From: JAXMEB01 sp046348545
GTDB lineage: Bacteria > Pseudomonadota > Gammaproteobacteria > Berkiellales > Berkiellaceae
Assembly: GCA_046348545.1 (NCBI GenBank)
Contig: JAXMEB010000002.1
Span: forward strand, 682,001-746,000
Reading direction: 5' to 3'
Length of the DNA: 64,000 nucleotides
Part shown: positions 43,583-53,094 of the stretch, piece after piece
How positions within the stretch are numbered: position 1 is the first letter of the stretch
Layout of the letters: the number at the start of each line of letters is the position of its first letter
The notes under the pieces: model-generated
Databases searched by the model: none
Seen by the model: the letters and a program-made list of their open reading frames with translations, nothing else
Told to the model about the DNA's origin: nothing
Position numbers and translations under genes: made by a program

Positions 43583-44941
43583 CTATATCAACTCAACTAA
43601 TTCTTGTGCAAGGCCTATATATCCAGCTGGATGAAGTTCTAGGAGTTTTTCTTTTACAGCGTCGGGCAATCTCAGGCTTTGTACAAATTGCTTTAAATGG
43701 ATTTCATCCAGCTTTTCTCCCCGCGTGAGTTGTTTAAGTTGCTCGTAGGGTTCGGGTAGACCATACCGCCGCATGACGGTTTGAATCACTTCAGCGAGAA
43801 TTTCCCAATGATTGTCTAAATCTTGTTTTATAGCCGCTGCATTTACAGCCAGCTTATTAAGGCCCTTTAAAAGATTGTGGTAGCCAATCAGGGTATGTCC
43901 AAAGGCAACACCAATATTTCGTAATACAGTAGAGTCTGTTAAATCACGCTGCCAACGAGATATGGTTAATTTTTCAGCCATGAAATGAAAGAGCGCATTG
44001 GCTAAACCAAAATTACCTTCCGCATTCTCAAAGTTAATGGGGTTCACTTTATGGGGCATGGTAGAAGAGCCCACTTCGTTCTTTTCTAATTTTTGCTTCA
44101 GATATCCTAATGAGATATAACCCCAAATATCACGACTTAAATCAATTAAGATGTTATTAATTCGCATTAAGATGTGAAAATGTTCGCTCAGATAATCATG
44201 AGGTTCAATTTGCGTAGTCAACGCTTGCCATTTAAGACCCAAGCTGTTGACAAACGACTCTGAGAGTTGAATCCAATCTACTTCAGGATAAGTGAAAGCA
44301 TGTGCATTGAAATTACCGACAGCACCGTTGATTTTCCCGAATATCGGAGAATCAGCCAGAAGCTTTTGTTGCCGTTTTAAACGCACAACGGTATTCGCAA
44401 TTTCTTTACCCATGGTTGTCGGGCTAGCAGGTTGACCATGCGTGCGCGAGAGCATCGCATCATGAGCATGTGCTTTTGCAAATGTGCTTAAGCTGCTGAT
44501 GATTTCAGTGAGCTTGGGTAAAACACATCCATTCCGAGCTTTTTGAATCATTATCGCATAAGCAAGATTATTAATATCTTCTGAAGTGCAAGCAAAATGG
44601 ATAAATTCAATATAAGGCTTTAGCTCCACATGCTCAGCGAAACGTTTTTTTAGATAATATTCAACAGCTTTGACATCGTGATTAGTGATTTTTTCGATTT
44701 CTTTAATACTGTCAATAGCATCATCGTCTAGTGTTTGAATGATTTCCTCAAGGTGCGCTTGAGCACTTTGAGATAATTTAGGGAGCTCTTTGATGTTGGT
44801 TTGTTGGCTTAATACCTGAAACCATTTGATCTCAACGAGGACGCGGTGATAAATCAATCCTTTCTCACTTAAAACAGGTCTTAAACTGTCACATTGTTCG
44901 GCATATCGACCATCAATGGGTGATAAGTTGTTTAAAGACAT
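43583..44941 (-). CDS. purB: adenylosuccinate lyase
   Basis: Two steps of purine synthesis: splits SAICAR and adenylosuccinate, releasing fumarate. 452 residues. The fumarase-superfamily signature is 'GSSTMPHKVNPINFENAEGN', the acid/base region 'TSEDINNLAYA' and 'SRTHGQPASPTTMGKE'. The start ATG at 44941 overlaps mnmA by 10 bases, as in many gammaproteobacteria (mnmA–hflD–purB). Confidence 0.96.
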   Translation of the reverse strand: MSLNNLSPIDGRYAEQCDSLRPVLSEKGLIYHRVLVEIKWFQVLSQQTNIKELPKLSQSAQAHLEEIIQTLDDDAIDSIKEIEKITNHDVKAVEYYLKKRFAEHVELKPYIEFIHFACTSEDINNLAYAIMIQKARNGCVLPKLTEIISSLSTFAKAHAHDAMLSRTHGQPASPTTMGKEIANTVVRLKRQQKLLADSPIFGKINGAVGNFNAHAFTYPEVDWIQLSESFVNSLGLKWQALTTQIEPHDYLSEHFHILMRINNILIDLSRDIWGYISLGYLKQKLEKNEVGSSTMPHKVNPINFENAEGNFGLANALFHFMAEKLTISRWQRDLTDSTVLRNIGVAFGHTLIGYHNLLKGLNKLAVNAAAIKQDLDNHWEILAEVIQTVMRRYGLPEPYEQLKQLTRGEKLDEIHLKQFVQSLRLPDAVKEKLLELHPAGYIGLAQELVELI

Positions 44942-46104
44942 GCTGTTGCTCCTACGTTAAAATCAAATGCGGGTAATCGTATGCAGTGAGGATACTTAGG
45001 CCATAAGCCACCAGGACTATTTGTTCCCATGATACGTGCGCCCCCTAAACAGCGGTCTCCTTCATAGAATACGACGGATTGCCCGGGTGTCACAGCGCGT
45101 TGCGGAAAATCAAATTTCACAATCAGGGTATTTTCAAGTCTCTGGACTGAGCAAGGTTGGTCTGCTTGGCGATAGCGTGTTTTGGCTTGACATCGGAATG
45201 AAGTCTGTTCAATGGGCGTGATCCAATTGATATCCGTTGCAATCAATGCTGTGCTAAATTGCCAGGGATCGTTTTCTGTTTGAGAGACAATCAAGGCGTT
45301 CTCATCTATTGCTTTGCCAATGACATACCAAGGTTTTTCTTGAAAATTTTTCATGCCCCCTAAGTGAATACCTTTTCGTTGACCGAGAGTATAGAACATC
45401 AAGCCATTGTGTTTACCGAGAACTTGCCCGTCAGCAGTACGGATTTGACCAGGTTTTGCCGGGATGTATTCTGCGAGAAAAGCGTTGAACTTGCGCTCAC
45501 CAATAAAACAGATCCCTGTGCTGTCTTTTTTGGCATGATTTTCAAATCCAGCTTTTTTTGCAATTTGTCTGACCTCTGATTTTAAAAGACCATGCAATGG
45601 AAAATAACTTTGTGACAATTGATGTGCATTTAAAGCGCACAAGAAATAGGTCTGATCTTTATTCAGATCGGCGGCTTTGTTAAGACCCAAGGGATGAGAG
45701 GCTCTTTGAGCGTAATGGCCTGTGGCGATAAAGTCGGCACCTAATTTTTTGGCATAATCAAGAAAATATTTGAATTTGATTTCTTGATTGCACAGGATAT
45801 CGGGATTAGGCGTGCGGCCTGCCTGGTGTTCTTCTAAAAAATAGCTAAAAACGTGCTTCCAGTATTCATCGGAAAAGTTAATGGTTTCAAGCGCGATGTC
45901 TAATGTTTTACAGACTTGGCGTACATCTTTTAGATCGGCCTCAGCAGAACAGTACTCAGTTGTGTCATCTTCGTCCCAGTTCTTCATGAAGAGCCCGAGC
46001 ACCTCGTGACCTTGCTGTTTCAGTAGATAGGCACTGACCGCTGAATCGACCCCGCCGGAGAGACCAACCACTATTTTGCTATTGGATGACAGCTCAAACG
46101 CCAT
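44932..46104 (-). CDS. mnmA: tRNA 2-thiouridylase
   Basis: Thiolates U34 of Lys, Glu and Gln tRNAs. 390 residues. PP-loop 'VVGLSGGVDSAVSAYLLKQQGHEVLGLFMKNWDED', the catalytic Cys in 'NPDILCNQEIKF' and the second in 'STGICFIGERKFN', then the C-terminal beta domains. The C-terminus is about 20 residues longer than in E. coli. Start ATG at 46104. hflD, usual in E. coli between mnmA and purB, is missing here. Confidence 0.95.
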   Translation of the reverse strand: MAFELSSNSKIVVGLSGGVDSAVSAYLLKQQGHEVLGLFMKNWDEDDTTEYCSAEADLKDVRQVCKTLDIALETINFSDEYWKHVFSYFLEEHQAGRTPNPDILCNQEIKFKYFLDYAKKLGADFIATGHYAQRASHPLGLNKAADLNKDQTYFLCALNAHQLSQSYFPLHGLLKSEVRQIAKKAGFENHAKKDSTGICFIGERKFNAFLAEYIPAKPGQIRTADGQVLGKHNGLMFYTLGQRKGIHLGGMKNFQEKPWYVIGKAIDENALIVSQTENDPWQFSTALIATDINWITPIEQTSFRCQAKTRYRQADQPCSVQRLENTLIVKFDFPQRAVTPGQSVVFYEGDRCLGGARIMGTNSPGGLWPKYPHCIRLPAFDFNVGATACL

Positions 46105-46201
46105 AAAGTTATCTAAATCAATAATCTCAAATCGATGCTTATTCTAACACATTTCCGGTACACTACGCGTGTTACAGTTTGTCATGAATAAAGGAGTCGC
46201 T

Positions 46202-47461
46202 ATGTCGTATCAAAAAATTCTGGTGCCAGGAGAAGGGACAAAGATTGCAGTTAATCGTGATGACTCATTGAGTGTGCCAGATAACCCAATCATACCGTTT
46301 ATTGAAGGCGATGGGATTGGAGCTGATATTACTCCAGTTATGAGAAAGGTTGTGGATGCAGCGGTGATGAAGGCCTATGGTCGTGATCGCAGTCTTCATT
46401 GGATGGAAATCTATGCGGGTGAAAAAGCGACGGCCGTTTATGGAAAAGATCAGTGGTTACCTGATGAGACCTTGCAGGCTGTGAGTGAGTATGTGGTTTC
46501 TATTAAGGGTCCTTTGACCACGCCAGTGAGTGGGGGTATTCGTTCACTCAATGTTGCCTTACGTCAGCGTTTGGATTTGTACCTTTGTTTGCGACCAGTC
46601 CGTTATTTTGAAGGGACGCCTTCTCCTGTTAAACAACCTGAATTGACCAATATGGTCATTTTTAGAGAAAACTCAGAAGATATTTATGCGGGTATTGAAT
46701 GGGCAGCGGGCACGGATAAAGCCAAAAAAATTATCGAGTTTTTGCAGGAAGAGATGGATGTCACTCAAATTCGTTTTCCGAATGACTGTGGGATTGGTAT
46801 CAAACCAGTATCCAGAGAAGGCACTGAACGTTTAGTGCGCGCGGCGATTCAATATGCGATCGATGAAGACAAGCCCTCTGTGACATTGGTTCATAAAGGC
46901 AACATTATGAAATTCACGGAAGGCGCATTTAAAGAGTGGGGATATCTACTCGCAAAAAATGAATTTCGTGCAGAGCCCTATGAAGGTGGTCCTTGGAAAG
47001 TACTCAAGAATCCAAAAACAGGTCGTCAGATTATCATCAAAGATGTGATTGCGGATGCGTTCTTACAGCAAATTTTGCTTAGACCAGATGAGTACAGCGT
47101 TATTGCAACGTTGAATTTGAATGGGGATTATATTTCCGATGCGTTAGCAGCGCAGGTTGGCGGTATTGGTATTGCGCCAGGCGCGAATTTAGGACGTGGA
47201 ATTGCTATGTTCGAAGCAACTCATGGCACAGCTCCTAAATATGCAGGCCAAGATAAAGTCAATCCAGGCTCGCTGATTTTATCGGCGGAAATGATGCTAA
47301 GACATATGGGGTGGCGTGAAGCAGCCGATCTCATTATTCATGGCGTAGAAGGTGCTATCCAAGCCAAAACAGTCACCTATGATTTTGAACGGTTGATGAC
47401 AGGCGCCAGAAAACTCAAATGCTCAGAGTTTGGCGATGCTGTGATAAAGCATATGAAGTAG
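46202..47461 (+). CDS. icd: isocitrate dehydrogenase (NADP+)
   Basis: TCA-cycle enzyme, 419 residues. The ATG at 46202 has AAAGGAG upstream; the longer frame adds only 11 unsupported codons. Substrate residues 'GGIRSLNVALRQRLDLYLCLRPVRY' (including the Ser that AceK phosphorylates in E. coli), 'IFRENSEDIYAGIEW', 'NLNGDYISDALAAQVGGIGIAPGAN' and 'EATHGTAPKYAGQ' are intact. Divergent from mnmA. Confidence 0.96.
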   Translation: MSYQKILVPGEGTKIAVNRDDSLSVPDNPIIPFIEGDGIGADITPVMRKVVDAAVMKAYGRDRSLHWMEIYAGEKATAVYGKDQWLPDETLQAVSEYVVSIKGPLTTPVSGGIRSLNVALRQRLDLYLCLRPVRYFEGTPSPVKQPELTNMVIFRENSEDIYAGIEWAAGTDKAKKIIEFLQEEMDVTQIRFPNDCGIGIKPVSREGTERLVRAAIQYAIDEDKPSVTLVHKGNIMKFTEGAFKEWGYLLAKNEFRAEPYEGGPWKVLKNPKTGRQIIIKDVIADAFLQQILLRPDEYSVIATLNLNGDYISDALAAQVGGIGIAPGANLGRGIAMFEATHGTAPKYAGQDKVNPGSLILSAEMMLRHMGWREAADLIIHGVEGAIQAKTVTYDFERLMTGARKLKCSEFGDAVIKHMK

Positions 47462-47490
47462 AATATTAACCTGATCCTCTGGTCCACGCG

Positions 47491-47593
47491 CCGCGACTTG
47501 TTCCGCCTACGCTCTACGAGCTACGGACGGACACTTTGCGGCATCCAGTCTTGTTGAGCGATCAATTCTGGATACCGCGCATAAAGCGCGGTA
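47491..47593. repeat. remnant of dispersed repeat plus palindrome downstream of icd
   Basis: 47491-47541 contains the core CCGCCTACGCTC-TACGAGCTACGGACGGACA seen reversed in other elements, between GCCGC and GCGGC. 47573-47593 is a perfect hairpin TACCGCGC-ATAAA-GCGCGGTA. The hairpin may also end the convergent transcripts of icd and cspD, but there is no T run. Confidence 0.5.
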
Positions 47594-47607
47594 CGGGGCT
47601 TTAAGGA

Positions 47608-47874
47608 TTAATCCATCAACATTTCTTCGGCAACGCGACTAGTCGTGCTAGCTTGTACGCTGACTGTAGCTTCTGTGGGTTGGATATTGGTTGCATGCAG
47701 TCCTTTAGGCCCTTCATGAATTTCAAAAGAGACCTCTTGACCTGCTTTTAAGAAGCGATACCCCTCCATGACGATAGAAGAGAAATGAGCAAAGACATCC
47801 TGTCCCCCATCTTCTGGGCATATGAAACCATAACCTTTAGCATTATTGAACCACTTAACTATCCCTGTAGCCAT
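47608..47874 (-). CDS. cspD: cold-shock-domain protein, CspD type
   Basis: 88 residues: an OB-fold nucleic-acid-binding domain with RNP1 'KGYGFI' and RNP2 'DVFAHF', then a short variable tail of about 20 residues. It lies next to and divergent from clpS–clpA, the same neighbourhood as E. coli cspD. The function in E. coli is inhibition of replication in stationary phase; here the assignment rests on location and length. Confidence 0.85.
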   Translation of the reverse strand: MATGIVKWFNNAKGYGFICPEDGGQDVFAHFSSIVMEGYRFLKAGQEVSFEIHEGPKGLHATNIQPTEATVSVQASTTSRVAEEMLMD

Positions 47875-48149
47875 ATAAAAGTCCTTTTCCTTCTTTCACT
47901 GAACTTTACCATTTTGACATACCTTCTAAGGGTAAAGAAACTAACAAAAATAAGCGGACCAGCTTATTCACAAACATTCTATTATGATGCTAAATGTTGT
48001 ACATAAACGCAATTGAGTCAAGATTTATCATGTCAATCTAACTTTTAAGTAAACTGGCTATCAAAAAATATAAGGGAATGCGAAAATAAAACTGAGTGCT
48101 TGAAGGTAGGTCTTAAGCATGGGTCGAAATCATTAGCTAAGATTTGATT

Positions 48150-48470
48150 ATGGGTAATGAAATTGGGCGTCAACGAGCCAGCGACGTTTTACCTAGTAAA
48201 GCTCGTCAAAAAGTAAAGCGTCCAGCTAAATATCAAGTTGTTCTGGTGAACGACGACTATACACCCATGGATTTTGTAATTGTCGTTTTGCAGGCTTTTT
48301 TTTATATGGACTTTGACAAGGCAGTTGCTGTGATGATGAAAGTCCACCATGAAGGCAGAGCAGTGTGTGGCGTGTTTACACGTGAGATTGCAGAAACAAA
48401 AGTGGCGCAGGTGAATCGGTTTTCAAGATATAACGAACACCCATTGTTGTGCACCATGGAAAAAATCTAA
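48150..48470 (+). CDS. clpS: ClpA adaptor protein ClpS
   Basis: 106 residues from the ATG at 48150. Binds N-degron substrates and hands them to ClpAP. The disordered N-terminus precedes 'YQVVLVNDDYTPMDFVI' with the Asp-Asp and 'KVHHEGRAVCGVFTREIAETKV' with the His that hold the N-terminal residue of the substrate. 30 bp before clpA. Confidence 0.95.
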   Translation: MGNEIGRQRASDVLPSKARQKVKRPAKYQVVLVNDDYTPMDFVIVVLQAFFYMDFDKAVAVMMKVHHEGRAVCGVFTREIAETKVAQVNRFSRYNEHPLLCTMEKI

Positions 48471-48500
48471 TTGCGAAGACCAGGGGGAGGGTAAACGCTT

Positions 48501-50768
48501 ATGTTGAGCAAAGAATTAGAAATGACGCTCAACCTTGCTTTCAAGGAAGCGAGGGATAAACGACACGAGTTCATGACGGTGGAGCACTTGCTCTTAGCCC
48601 TCTTAGATAACGCGGCAGCTTCTAATGTTCTTAGATGCTGTGGTGCCAATATTGATCGCCTTCGCCAAGATCTGCAATTATTTGTTGATGAGACCACTCC
48701 TGTTATTCCATCCAATGATTCACATCGTGAAACGCAACCGACCTTGGGATTTCAAAGAGTACTTCAGCGCGCAGTCTTTCACGTTCAATCTGCTGGAAAA
48801 GAAGAGGTGACAGGTGCGAATGTCTTGGCTGCTATCTTTAGCGAGCAAGAATCTCAAGCTGTTTACTTTCTGAAGCAAGAAAATATTACCCGATTAGATG
48901 TCGTAAACTTTATCTCTCATGGGATTTCAAAGATTGAGGAAAAGCCCGATTTAGAAGAACCAGACATGGAACAGCCCATGGAGCAAGAATCTGGGCAAGA
49001 CCACTCTGCACGCAACCCACTAGAAGCTTATGCGATTAACTTAAATGCACTAGCGAGGCTGGGTAAGATCGATCCGCTGGTGGGCCGTGAATCTGAAATT
49101 GAACGTGCGGTTCAGATCTTATGCCGACGTCGTAAAAATAACCCTTTGCTGGTTGGGGAAGCAGGGGTAGGTAAAACCGCGATTGCAGAAGGACTTGCTA
49201 AGGCAATTGAGGAAGAGTCTGTCCCGGAAGCCTTACGAGGTTGTACGGTTTATGCCTTAGATCTAGGTTCTTTGTTAGCCGGTACAAAGTATCGTGGTGA
49301 TTTTGAGAAGCGATTAAAAACACTGCTTCAACATCTCAAACGAGATCAGGGTGCTATCCTTTTTATTGATGAGATTCACACTATAATTGGGGCGGGTGCT
49401 GCCTCTGGTGGCGTGATGGATGCCTCCAATTTAATTAAACCCATGCTTGCAAATGGCGATATGCGTTGTATTGGTTCAACGACCTTTCAAGAGTATCGAG
49501 GTATTTTTGAAAAAGATCGAGCTTTGGCACGCCGTTTCCAAAAAATTGATGTTAAAGAACCTTCTGTCACTGAAACATTTGAAATTTTAAAGGGATTGAG
49601 AACACACTTCGAATCACATCATAAAGTACGATACACTTTGCCAGCGCTTCAAGCGGCAGCTGAATTAGCGGATCGGTATATCACAGATCGCTTTTTGCCT
49701 GATAAAGCGATTGATGTAGTAGATGAAGCGGGTGCATTCCAACGATTGCTCCCAAGTTCAAAGCGTAAAAAAGTCATCAATGTTAAAGAAATTGAGCAAA
49801 TTGTTGCTAAAATTGCACGTATTCCTTCTAAGAGTGTTTCCACATCGGATAGAAGTTTATTACAAAATCTAGACAGAGATTTAAAGGGAAAAGTGTTCGG
49901 TCAAGATCCTGCCATTGATGCTTTAGCAGCCGCGGTTAAGATGGGGCGGTCTGGATTAAGCCATCCAGATAAACCGGTAGGATGTTTTTTATTTGCAGGT
50001 CCCACAGGTGTTGGCAAAACAGAAGTCACCAAACAATTGGCTAAAACATTAGGCGTTGAATTGATTCGCTTTGATATGTCTGAGTATATGGAAAGTCATA
50101 CCGTATCCAGATTAATTGGCGCGCCCCCTGGCTATGTTGGATATGACACAGGTGGTTTATTAACGGAGGCCATTACAAAAGCGCCGCACTCGGTTGTACT
50201 TTTGGATGAAATTGAAAAAGCGCATCCCGATGTTTTTAATCTATTGCTTCAAGTCATGGATCATGGTTCCCTCACGGATACCAATGGGCGAAAAGCTGAT
50301 TTTAGGCATGTGATTTTAGTCATGACCACGAATGCGGGTGCTGAAATCATGGCTCGTAATTCAATGGGATTTAAAGATCAAGTTCAGAATACGGACGGGA
50401 TGGAAACCATTCGTAGAATGTTTACACCAGAATTTCGAAATCGCTTAGATGAGATTGTATTCTTTGCATCATTAACAAGAGAGACCGTTTTCAAAGTGGT
50501 TGAAAAATTTATTGGTGAACTCTCTGAGAGGCTGCGTGAAAAGGGGGTTGAGATAGAGATCGATGAAGATTCAAGAGCTTGGCTTGCAGAGCACGGTTTC
50601 GACCAAAAAATGGGGGCTCGACCTATGGCTCGACTGATTCAAGATACTTTGAAAAAACCCCTTGCGGAAGAGCTATTGTTTGGGCGCTTGACGAATGGTG
50701 GGCGTGTAGACGTCACCGTTAAAGGCAATAAGCTTAATTTGGAGGTCGTTGAGGCGACACAGGCCTAA
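48501..50768 (+). CDS. clpA: ClpA, ATPase subunit of the ClpAP protease
   Basis: 755-residue AAA+ unfoldase. The Clp N-domain (1-145) is followed by D1 with Walker A 'GEAGVGKTAI' and Walker B 'AILFIDEIHTI', and D2 with 'GPTGVGKTEV' and 'VVLLDEIEKAHPDVF'. The IGL/ClpP-docking region fits the family. Downstream of clpS, as in most gammaproteobacteria. Its stop codon lies in the loop of a hairpin (50759-50777). Confidence 0.96.
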   Translation: MLSKELEMTLNLAFKEARDKRHEFMTVEHLLLALLDNAAASNVLRCCGANIDRLRQDLQLFVDETTPVIPSNDSHRETQPTLGFQRVLQRAVFHVQSAGKEEVTGANVLAAIFSEQESQAVYFLKQENITRLDVVNFISHGISKIEEKPDLEEPDMEQPMEQESGQDHSARNPLEAYAINLNALARLGKIDPLVGRESEIERAVQILCRRRKNNPLLVGEAGVGKTAIAEGLAKAIEEESVPEALRGCTVYALDLGSLLAGTKYRGDFEKRLKTLLQHLKRDQGAILFIDEIHTIIGAGAASGGVMDASNLIKPMLANGDMRCIGSTTFQEYRGIFEKDRALARRFQKIDVKEPSVTETFEILKGLRTHFESHHKVRYTLPALQAAAELADRYITDRFLPDKAIDVVDEAGAFQRLLPSSKRKKVINVKEIEQIVAKIARIPSKSVSTSDRSLLQNLDRDLKGKVFGQDPAIDALAAAVKMGRSGLSHPDKPVGCFLFAGPTGVGKTEVTKQLAKTLGVELIRFDMSEYMESHTVSRLIGAPPGYVGYDTGGLLTEAITKAPHSVVLLDEIEKAHPDVFNLLLQVMDHGSLTDTNGRKADFRHVILVMTTNAGAEIMARNSMGFKDQVQNTDGMETIRRMFTPEFRNRLDEIVFFASLTRETVFKVVEKFIGELSERLREKGVEIEIDEDSRAWLAEHGFDQKMGARPMARLIQDTLKKPLAEELLFGRLTNGGRVDVTVKGNKLNLEVVEATQA

Positions 50769-50777
50769 ATGGCCTGT
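50759..50777. terminator. hairpin at the clpA/infA junction
   Basis: ACAGGCC-TAAAT-GGCCTGT, a perfect 7-bp stem with the clpA stop in its loop, between the convergent clpA and infA. No T run follows on either strand. Confidence 0.35.
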
Positions 50778-50800
50778 TACCAAGAGACTAGTATGGAGGC

Positions 50801-51076
50801 TTATTCTTCGGCAGCCTTTTCTGGGGCAGGTGCTGTTTTTTCCGGACCTTTGTCTTTGTCGTGTCTTCTGAACACAATTCGACCTTTGGTCAAATCATAG
50901 GGTGTCAGCTGCACGGTGACTCGATCCCCTGTTAAGATCCGAATATAGTTTTTTCTCATTTTGCCAGAGATATGGGCAGTGACAATATGCTTATTATCCA
51001 GCTCAACCCGAAACATGGTATTCGGAAGTGTTTCAGTGACGGTGCCTTCTAATTCAATATTATCTTCTTTAGCCAT
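50801..51076 (-). CDS. infA: translation initiation factor IF-1 with C-terminal extension
   Basis: S1-fold factor that occupies the ribosomal A site in initiation. Residues 1-71 closely follow E. coli IF-1 (MAKEDNIELEGTV, 'HISGKMRKNYIRIL', 'KGRIVFR'). The protein then continues for about 19 residues (DKDKGPEKTAPAPEKAAEE), a charged Ala/Pro/Glu/Lys tail absent from the usual 72-residue protein. Neighbour of clpA as in E. coli. Confidence 0.95.
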   Translation of the reverse strand: MAKEDNIELEGTVTETLPNTMFRVELDNKHIVTAHISGKMRKNYIRILTGDRVTVQLTPYDLTKGRIVFRRHDKDKGPEKTAPAPEKAAEE

Positions 51077-51276
51077 TGGTTACTCTCTTTACAAAATGAT
51101 TGCGCATTATATTTTATTGCTTATGCATCAGTCAATTGTATCGAATTTGTCTGCTTGCCTGGCTTAAAAATCAGCTTGAAATCACATAGCTAGCAATCCA
51201 ATAGGGGATAAGAGCGATATCCCGCCTCTTTCAATCTTCTGAAATCAATATATCTCGAATGCTGAGTGAATAGGCT

Positions 51277-51302
51277 AATCAGGTGTAATTGCCCTGATTT
51301 TT
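51277..51302 (+). terminator. terminator-like hairpin in the infA–orphan gap
   Basis: AATCAGG (51277-51283) and CCTGATT (51293-51299) with a 9-base loop and TTTT following, on the plus strand. No gene precedes it on that strand, so it may end a small untranslated transcript or act in a leader. The rest of the gap 51077-51383 shows nothing I can assign. Confidence 0.4.
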
Positions 51303-51383
51303 AAGCTTTTAGTCTGGGTAATATTCTCTTTTTCGATAAATGGGGTAAAGAGCCGTATAGACGGGCATTAAAATGCAAGCAAA

Positions 51384-51403
51384 CTAACATATAATTTTGT
51401 TAG
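51384..51403 (+). promoter_or_regulatory. promoter -10 inside a dyad before the 191-aa orphan gene
   Basis: CTAACA-TATAATTT-TGTTAG: a consensus TATAAT (51390-51395) lies between inverted 6-base arms. A weak -35 (TTAAAA-like) is 16-17 bases upstream. The dyad may be an operator. Confidence 0.4.
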
Positions 51404-51426
51404 TAAATTGTAGCTTGGAGTTTGAA

Positions 51427-52002
51427 ATGCTTTTATTTAATTTAGAACAAATTTCTGATAGTGATGACATTGGAGCATACACTGTTTCAAGGATTGAAAT
51501 TGATAGATTACAGGGTCTAATGACCATTTATACAAAGACAGCCACAAGCACACAGTACGAACGAAGTGAGCGCTTTCTTGATCAACTAAGTAAAATAGTA
51601 GAAGATTTTGGTGCTGAGCTTGAGTTTGATCATCCTACTGAAATACATCGTAGATTATTTCACATTTTAGGAGTTCCTGGACAATACGAAAATCATTTCC
51701 ATATCACATTTAAAGCTAACCAACTAAATGAAAACTATGATAAGATTATTGGAGTTTTAGGTTCAATTTCAAATGGATTGCATCCTGATTTTCTCAAAGC
51801 ATTGGCGAAATATGATCCAGAATTTCGGGACCAAAAACCGCATTTCTTGGATACCGGTAATGAAAGTACGGATAGTGATATTTTTGAAGATGATATGAGC
51901 ATATTTTTCATGGGGCCCAGTCAGAAAGAGAATATACCACCATCTAATGCTGAAAAATCTCAAGATCTCGAAATGAAAAGCAACTACATGACAATAAGGT
52001 AG
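51427..52002 (+). CDS. hypothetical protein, 191 aa
   Basis: Not recognised. The ATG at 51427 has GGAG 6 bases upstream; a longer frame starts with an unsupported TTG. The N-terminal two thirds look like a mixed alpha/beta domain ('FLDQLSKIVEDFGAELEFDH', 'HITFKANQLNENYDKIIGVLGSISNGLHPDFLKALAKYDPEF'); the tail from about 140 is acidic and low in complexity. No signal peptide or membrane segment. A+T-rich coding similar to the metzincin and ankyrin genes. Confidence 0.65.
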   Translation: MLLFNLEQISDSDDIGAYTVSRIEIDRLQGLMTIYTKTATSTQYERSERFLDQLSKIVEDFGAELEFDHPTEIHRRLFHILGVPGQYENHFHITFKANQLNENYDKIIGVLGSISNGLHPDFLKALAKYDPEFRDQKPHFLDTGNESTDSDIFEDDMSIFFMGPSQKENIPPSNAEKSQDLEMKSNYMTIR

Positions 52003-52008
52003 CCTTTA

Positions 52009-52033
52009 TTTCCCTCCCAAGCAGGGAGGGAAA
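52009..52033. terminator. bidirectional hairpin between orphan gene and trxB
   Basis: TTTCCCTCCC-AAGCA-GGGAGGGAAA, a perfect 10-bp stem centred between the convergent genes. It lacks a separate T tail, but the strong stem and position fit a shared terminator. Confidence 0.6.
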
Positions 52034-52043
52034 TGTTGACTGA

Positions 52044-52997
52044 TCAAAGCTGATCTAAATACTTCTCGGCATCGAGGGCTGCCATACAGCCCGTCCCAGC
52101 TGAGGTGACGGCCTGACGGTAGACTGAGTCAGCGACGTCGCCAGCTGCAAAAATCCCAGGTTTACTGGTTTGAGTGGCCATGCCAGCTAACCCACTTTTT
52201 ACTATCAAGTAGCCTTGATTCATCTCGAGTTGACCCTCGAAAATCTGCGTATTAGGTGAGTGGCCAATCGCAATAAATACGCCGTCGACTTGAATGTTCG
52301 ATGTTTGTCCATTTTGAGTGTTTTTAAGGCGAGCCCCAGTGACGCCACTTTGATCGCCTAATACCTCGTCGAGGGTGTGATTCCAAACCACTCTGATTTT
52401 GCCAGCCTTTTCTTTTTCAAACAGCTTGTCTTGCAATATCTTTTCTGAACGGAATTTATCACGTCGATGAACGATAGTGACATGAGAGGCAATATTCGAT
52501 AAATACAAGGCTTCCTCGACAGCGGTATTACCCCCACCAACGACCGCCACCGGTTTGTTACGGTAGAAGAATCCATCACAGGTTGCACAAGCAGATACTC
52601 CCCGTCCTTTGAAAGCTTCTTCAGAAGGGATCCCTAAATACTTAGCAGATGCGCCGGTGCTAATGATTAACGCATCGCAGGTGAACACTTTTTGACTATC
52701 GGCAAAGAGCGTATAAGGGCGCTTTGAAAGATCGACTTTAAGAATATGATCAAAAATAATTTCTGTGTTAAACCTCAAAGCATGTTGTTCCATACGCTCC
52801 ATCAGGGCCGGCCCTTGTAAGCCTTCTACATCGCCAGGCCAATTATCCACATCTGTTGTTGTGGTTAGCTGTCCGCCTTTTTGTAAGCCCGTGATTAAAA
52901 CTGGGTTGAGATTGGCTCTAGCCGCATAAACTGCCGCCGTATAACCAGCAGGTCCAGAACCGAGAATGATCAAAGGGCAGTGGCGAGGTTGTGTCAT
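52044..52997 (-). CDS. trxB: thioredoxin reductase
   Basis: NADPH-dependent flavoenzyme that reduces thioredoxin. 317 residues: FAD-binding 'LGSGPAGYTAAVYAARAN', redox-active pair CATC in 'SACATCDGFFYRN', NADPH-binding 'VVGGGNTAVEEALYL', and 'GIFAAGDVAD' near the end. Adjacent and divergent to ftsK, as in E. coli (trxB–lrp–ftsK–lolA–serS order is similar but lrp is absent). Confidence 0.96.
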   Translation of the reverse strand: MTQPRHCPLIILGSGPAGYTAAVYAARANLNPVLITGLQKGGQLTTTTDVDNWPGDVEGLQGPALMERMEQHALRFNTEIIFDHILKVDLSKRPYTLFADSQKVFTCDALIISTGASAKYLGIPSEEAFKGRGVSACATCDGFFYRNKPVAVVGGGNTAVEEALYLSNIASHVTIVHRRDKFRSEKILQDKLFEKEKAGKIRVVWNHTLDEVLGDQSGVTGARLKNTQNGQTSNIQVDGVFIAIGHSPNTQIFEGQLEMNQGYLIVKSGLAGMATQTSKPGIFAAGDVADSVYRQAVTSAGTGCMAALDAEKYLDQL

Positions 52998-53094
52998 CGT
53001 TGAAGAGGTCCTTATAACTATTAGGCCTGTTATGGTACGGAAAGGTGAAAAGGAATGCTACAATACCAGCATTGTAAAGTAAGCCTACAGATCA

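Noticed and set aside
53059..53076. TACAAT-ACCAGC-ATTGTA dyad before ftsK
   Set aside because: 6-bp arms overlap a probable -10; no known regulator recognised. Mentioned in the ftsK entry but not called as an operator.
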